Assembly: GCA_947631385.1 (NCBI GenBank)
Contig: CANRLE010000006.1
Coordinates: 1 to 26,917, forward strand
Source of the DNA: an uncultured Clostridia bacterium
GTDB lineage: Bacteria > Bacillota > Clostridia > TANB77 > CAG-508
Direction: 5' to 3'
Length of the DNA: 26,917 nucleotides
Shown here: in pieces, positions 24,752 through 26,917 of the stretch
How positions within the stretch are numbered: the first letter of the stretch is position 1
How the letters are laid out: every line of letters starts with the position of its first letter
Notes under the pieces: model-generated
Databases searched by the model: none
Seen by the model: only the letters and a program-made list of their open reading frames with translations
Told to the model about the DNA's origin: nothing
Translations under genes and position numbers: made by a program

Positions 24752-26738
24752 TTAATCATCTAATGGTCCAAATAATTCATCAAATTTTGCTTCTAACTCT
24801 TTTTGTAAATCATATTCATCTTCACTATTTTCTTGTGGCAAAATTGGTGCTCCTTCACTGAAATCGTTTAAATCCAAAGTTGGATTATTTTCTACTTCCA
24901 ACGGTTCTGTTTGTTCTGGTTTTGGACTATCTTCGAATAAATCATCTAATGATTCTACTTTTAAATTATCTACTGTATTTTCCTCTTTTTCTTCTACATA
25001 TGGGTTATATGGATTATATTTTCTCCATACTCCTCTATCTTTTTCTCCAATATCATTGTGGCTTATTTCAAATGGTGCCATTTTCTTTGCCATTGGATGT
25101 TTGAAGTAATAAAATTTTTTAGCTTTTACTGGTTTTATTCCTTTTTCAAAGATAATACAGTCATCATTATCCATTCTACGCAATTCGTCTGGTGTCATTA
25201 ATGCTCTTGCCATTACTTGGTCAGATACTGATTTTCCTGTTTTCCAGTTTTGTCTATCACGGTTAATTGAAACACTATCTCTTTCGATTGTTTTTTCACC
25301 TAAGGCTTTTGAGAAATATTCTACTGTTTTATATGAGTTACTTCCTAAAAATACGTGTGTGTCACAGTTACCCATTATGGTTTCATATGATTTTTCATAA
25401 ACTGCTTCTAATTGGTCTATGTTTTGTAATATTACACTAAATGATATTTTTCTACTTCTTGATGTTGATATTTTTTTGTCAAAGTCTGGTATTTTTCCTA
25501 TGTTAGCAAACTCATCTAAGATGAAAAATGTTTGCTCTTTTAGTGATCCACCATTTTGGTCTGCATAGTCATATAGTTGTTGTATCATTTGAGAGAAAAA
25601 TATTGTTAATAAGAAGTCGTATGCTGTGTGTGTATCTGATGATATAACATAAACTGCTGTCTTTTTGTTTCCTATTTCTTCGAAATCTATTGTGTCTGTT
25701 GATGTTAGTTCTGCGATGTCTTTTGAGTCAAATTTTCCTAGTTTTGATTGTAGTGAACTTAGGATAGAACTATAAGTTTTTTCTGGTGCTATTTCAATTG
25801 ATTTGTAATACATTCTTGCTGGATGGTCATATGGTAATTGACTGATTAGTTCTGTTAGTAAATTGCTTCCTCCATTGTTGTTTGCAGCTCTTACTAGTTC
25901 TGCACAACTTGCTAAGTTTTGTTCTTCTTCTGGTCTTGTCGCAATTAGATAATATATTAATGATTTTAGTAGCATTTCTGCCATGTCATCCCAATATGGG
26001 TCTTGTTTTCCACCTTCTGATTGTTGCCCTTTTACAATTGTGTTTGCTATTACGTCTACATCTAATTCTGATGATATGTGCATTAATGGGTTATATCCAT
26101 CACTATATTGTGGTCTTACTAAGTTTAATACTTTTATTTCATAACCTTGCTCTTTCAAATATCCTGCTGTTCTGTCATATAGTTCTCCTTTTGGGTCTGT
26201 GAATATGTATGAACCTAAACATTGGTATGCATTTGGTATTGAGTAAGATGCTGATTTACCTGAACCTGAACCGTCCAACTACTAATACATTGACGTTTCC
26301 TCTTTTATCAACTGGTAAATAGTTTCCTTCTGCTAGGATAATTCCTTTGTTTCTATTTAAGATTTGATATTGTTCTCCTCTTTGACTCCAGTCACTAGAT
26401 CCGTGTTCGATGTCTGTGTATTCGTTTTTAGGTGCTGACCTTGCAAATCCTATGAAGAAGAATACAGAGTAAAAAATAGTTGTAACTAGTAATGTTGAAA
26501 AGTATGTTCCTGTTGCTCCTTCTGAAAATATTTTTCCTAATGTTTCAAACGGATTTAGCATTGATTTTCCAAAGGTTTCTATAAATACTCCTATATCTGC
26601 TCCTCCATTTAGTCCTGCCATGTGTGAACTGTATGCAAAAGGCGAAACAAATACTATGGCAATTAATATCCATAGTATTGCAAATATAATGAAATTTTTT
26701 CTATTTCTTTTGATAGCTCCTTGAATTTTATAATTCAT
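24752..26738 (-). CDS. VirD4/TraG-type coupling ATPase, read through a CGG +1 shift
   Basis: This is the type IV coupling protein that links a relaxosome to the conjugation channel. The joined product is 661 aa: two N-terminal membrane segments, then HGSSDW and NVNVLVVG, where frame 0 reaches CGG at 26273. Skipping the C gives GGSGSGKSASYSIPN (Walker A, G155-S162), then FTDPKGELYD, FFILDEFANIG (Walker B) and FSVILQNIDQLEAVY. The C-terminus is acidic. Without the shift it would stop before the ATPase domain. I chose ATG 26738 after AGGTGAG; a GTG at 26747 overlaps the upstream stop. Confidence 0.9.
26271..26273 (-). other. CGG +1 shift site in VirD4/TraG (Walker A)
   Basis: Frame 0 reads GTA GTT GGA CGG TTC AGG. 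Skipping the C gives GGA GGT TCA GGT TCA GGT AAA (G-G-S-G-S-G-K). It lies 155 codons from ATG 26738. This is the only site where the glycine codon is GGT. Confidence 0.85.
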
Positions 26739-26743
26739 AATAC

Positions 26744-26917
26744 TCACCTACTCTTTTGTGTTTGTTTGCCAAAATATTCTTCGTGTGCTTTTTTAATTTC
26801 TTCGTATTGCTCTTTAGTCACTGGTGGATATTCTACGCCATTTTTACCTATTCTGTATACTTTTCCATTGATTTCTTTGAAAGAATATTTTTCTACTCCT
26901 GTTAGTCTCATTAAATT
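26744..26917 (-). CDS. Partial small protein upstream of the coupling protein
   Basis: An open frame enters at the window edge and stops at 26744. An ATG at 26911 would give a 55-aa protein starting MRLTGVEKYSFKEINGKVYR and containing GVEYPPVTKEQYEEIKKAHE. Whether this ATG is the start or internal cannot be seen. The stop nearly abuts the VirD4/TraG start, so they share an operon. I do not recognise the family. Confidence 0.55.
   Translation of the reverse strand, partial: NLMRLTGVEKYSFKEINGKVYRIGKNGVEYPPVTKEQYEEIKKAHEEYFGKQTQKSR

Noticed and set aside
8158..26273. Random sequencing or assembly errors as the cause of the seven frameshifts
   Set aside because: All seven have the same change (C before GGA or GGT) in the same phase, outside homopolymers, and no other frameshift type occurs. 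I could not examine reads, so a systematic basecalling artefact remains formally possible.

Overview
The window is AT-rich. Start sites carry strong AGGAGG-type ribosome binding sites, and TTG and GTG starts are common. There are CotF-type spore coat proteins and GldG-type ABC components. This suggests an uncultured endospore-forming, low-GC Firmicute, probably a gut Clostridia lineage; the rank is inference. No rRNA, tRNA or CRISPR array was found. Almost every gene lies on the minus strand.

Layout by region. 1-732 is the only large plus-strand gene, a phage-type tail collar protein, meeting a YkvI-like membrane protein tail to tail (725-1741). 1790-4937 is a three-gene ABC operon (ATPase, ABC-2 permease, GldG-like subunit). 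5096-5547 holds two small spore coat proteins and 5667-5882 a pilin-like small protein. 5955-8241 is pcrA. 8369-8667 and 14847-15326 are the two halves of one ZIP metal transporter gene, split by a mobile element of about 6.2 kb. The element carries an AAA_14/DUF4143 ATPase, a large serine recombinase, two small proteins and a BlaI/BlaR1-like sensor pair. 15469-17838 holds a membrane-anchored protein, a DUF4160 protein, a hypothetical protein and prfA (RF1). 17901-20872 is a YhaN/YhaO pair. 20988-23913 is a zeta-type kinase, nucleotidyltransferase and phosphodiesterase operon. From 23981 onward there are two divergent HTH regulators and a VirD4/TraG coupling protein, so the right end is probably part of a conjugative element.

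The outstanding observation concerns the codon CGG. Seven genes look frameshifted: pcrA, the ZIP transporter, the DUF4143 ATPase, the serine recombinase, a 111-aa small protein, a DUF4160 protein and VirD4/TraG. In every one the break is an in-frame CGG. Skipping its C (a +1 shift) restores a full-length, family-like protein with glycine (GGA six times, GGT once) at a conserved glycine position; two of these are the first glycine of a Walker A motif. Outside these seven sites I found no in-frame CGG in any real gene of the window, while about two dozen CGG trinucleotides occur harmlessly in the other two phases. The simplest reading is that CGG is not an arginine codon here, and that CGGN is decoded by +1 frameshifting or as a four-base glycine codon. 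A systematic assembly error is the main alternative. The mobile element's own genes, including its recombinase, depend on the same decoding, so the element appears adapted to such hosts.
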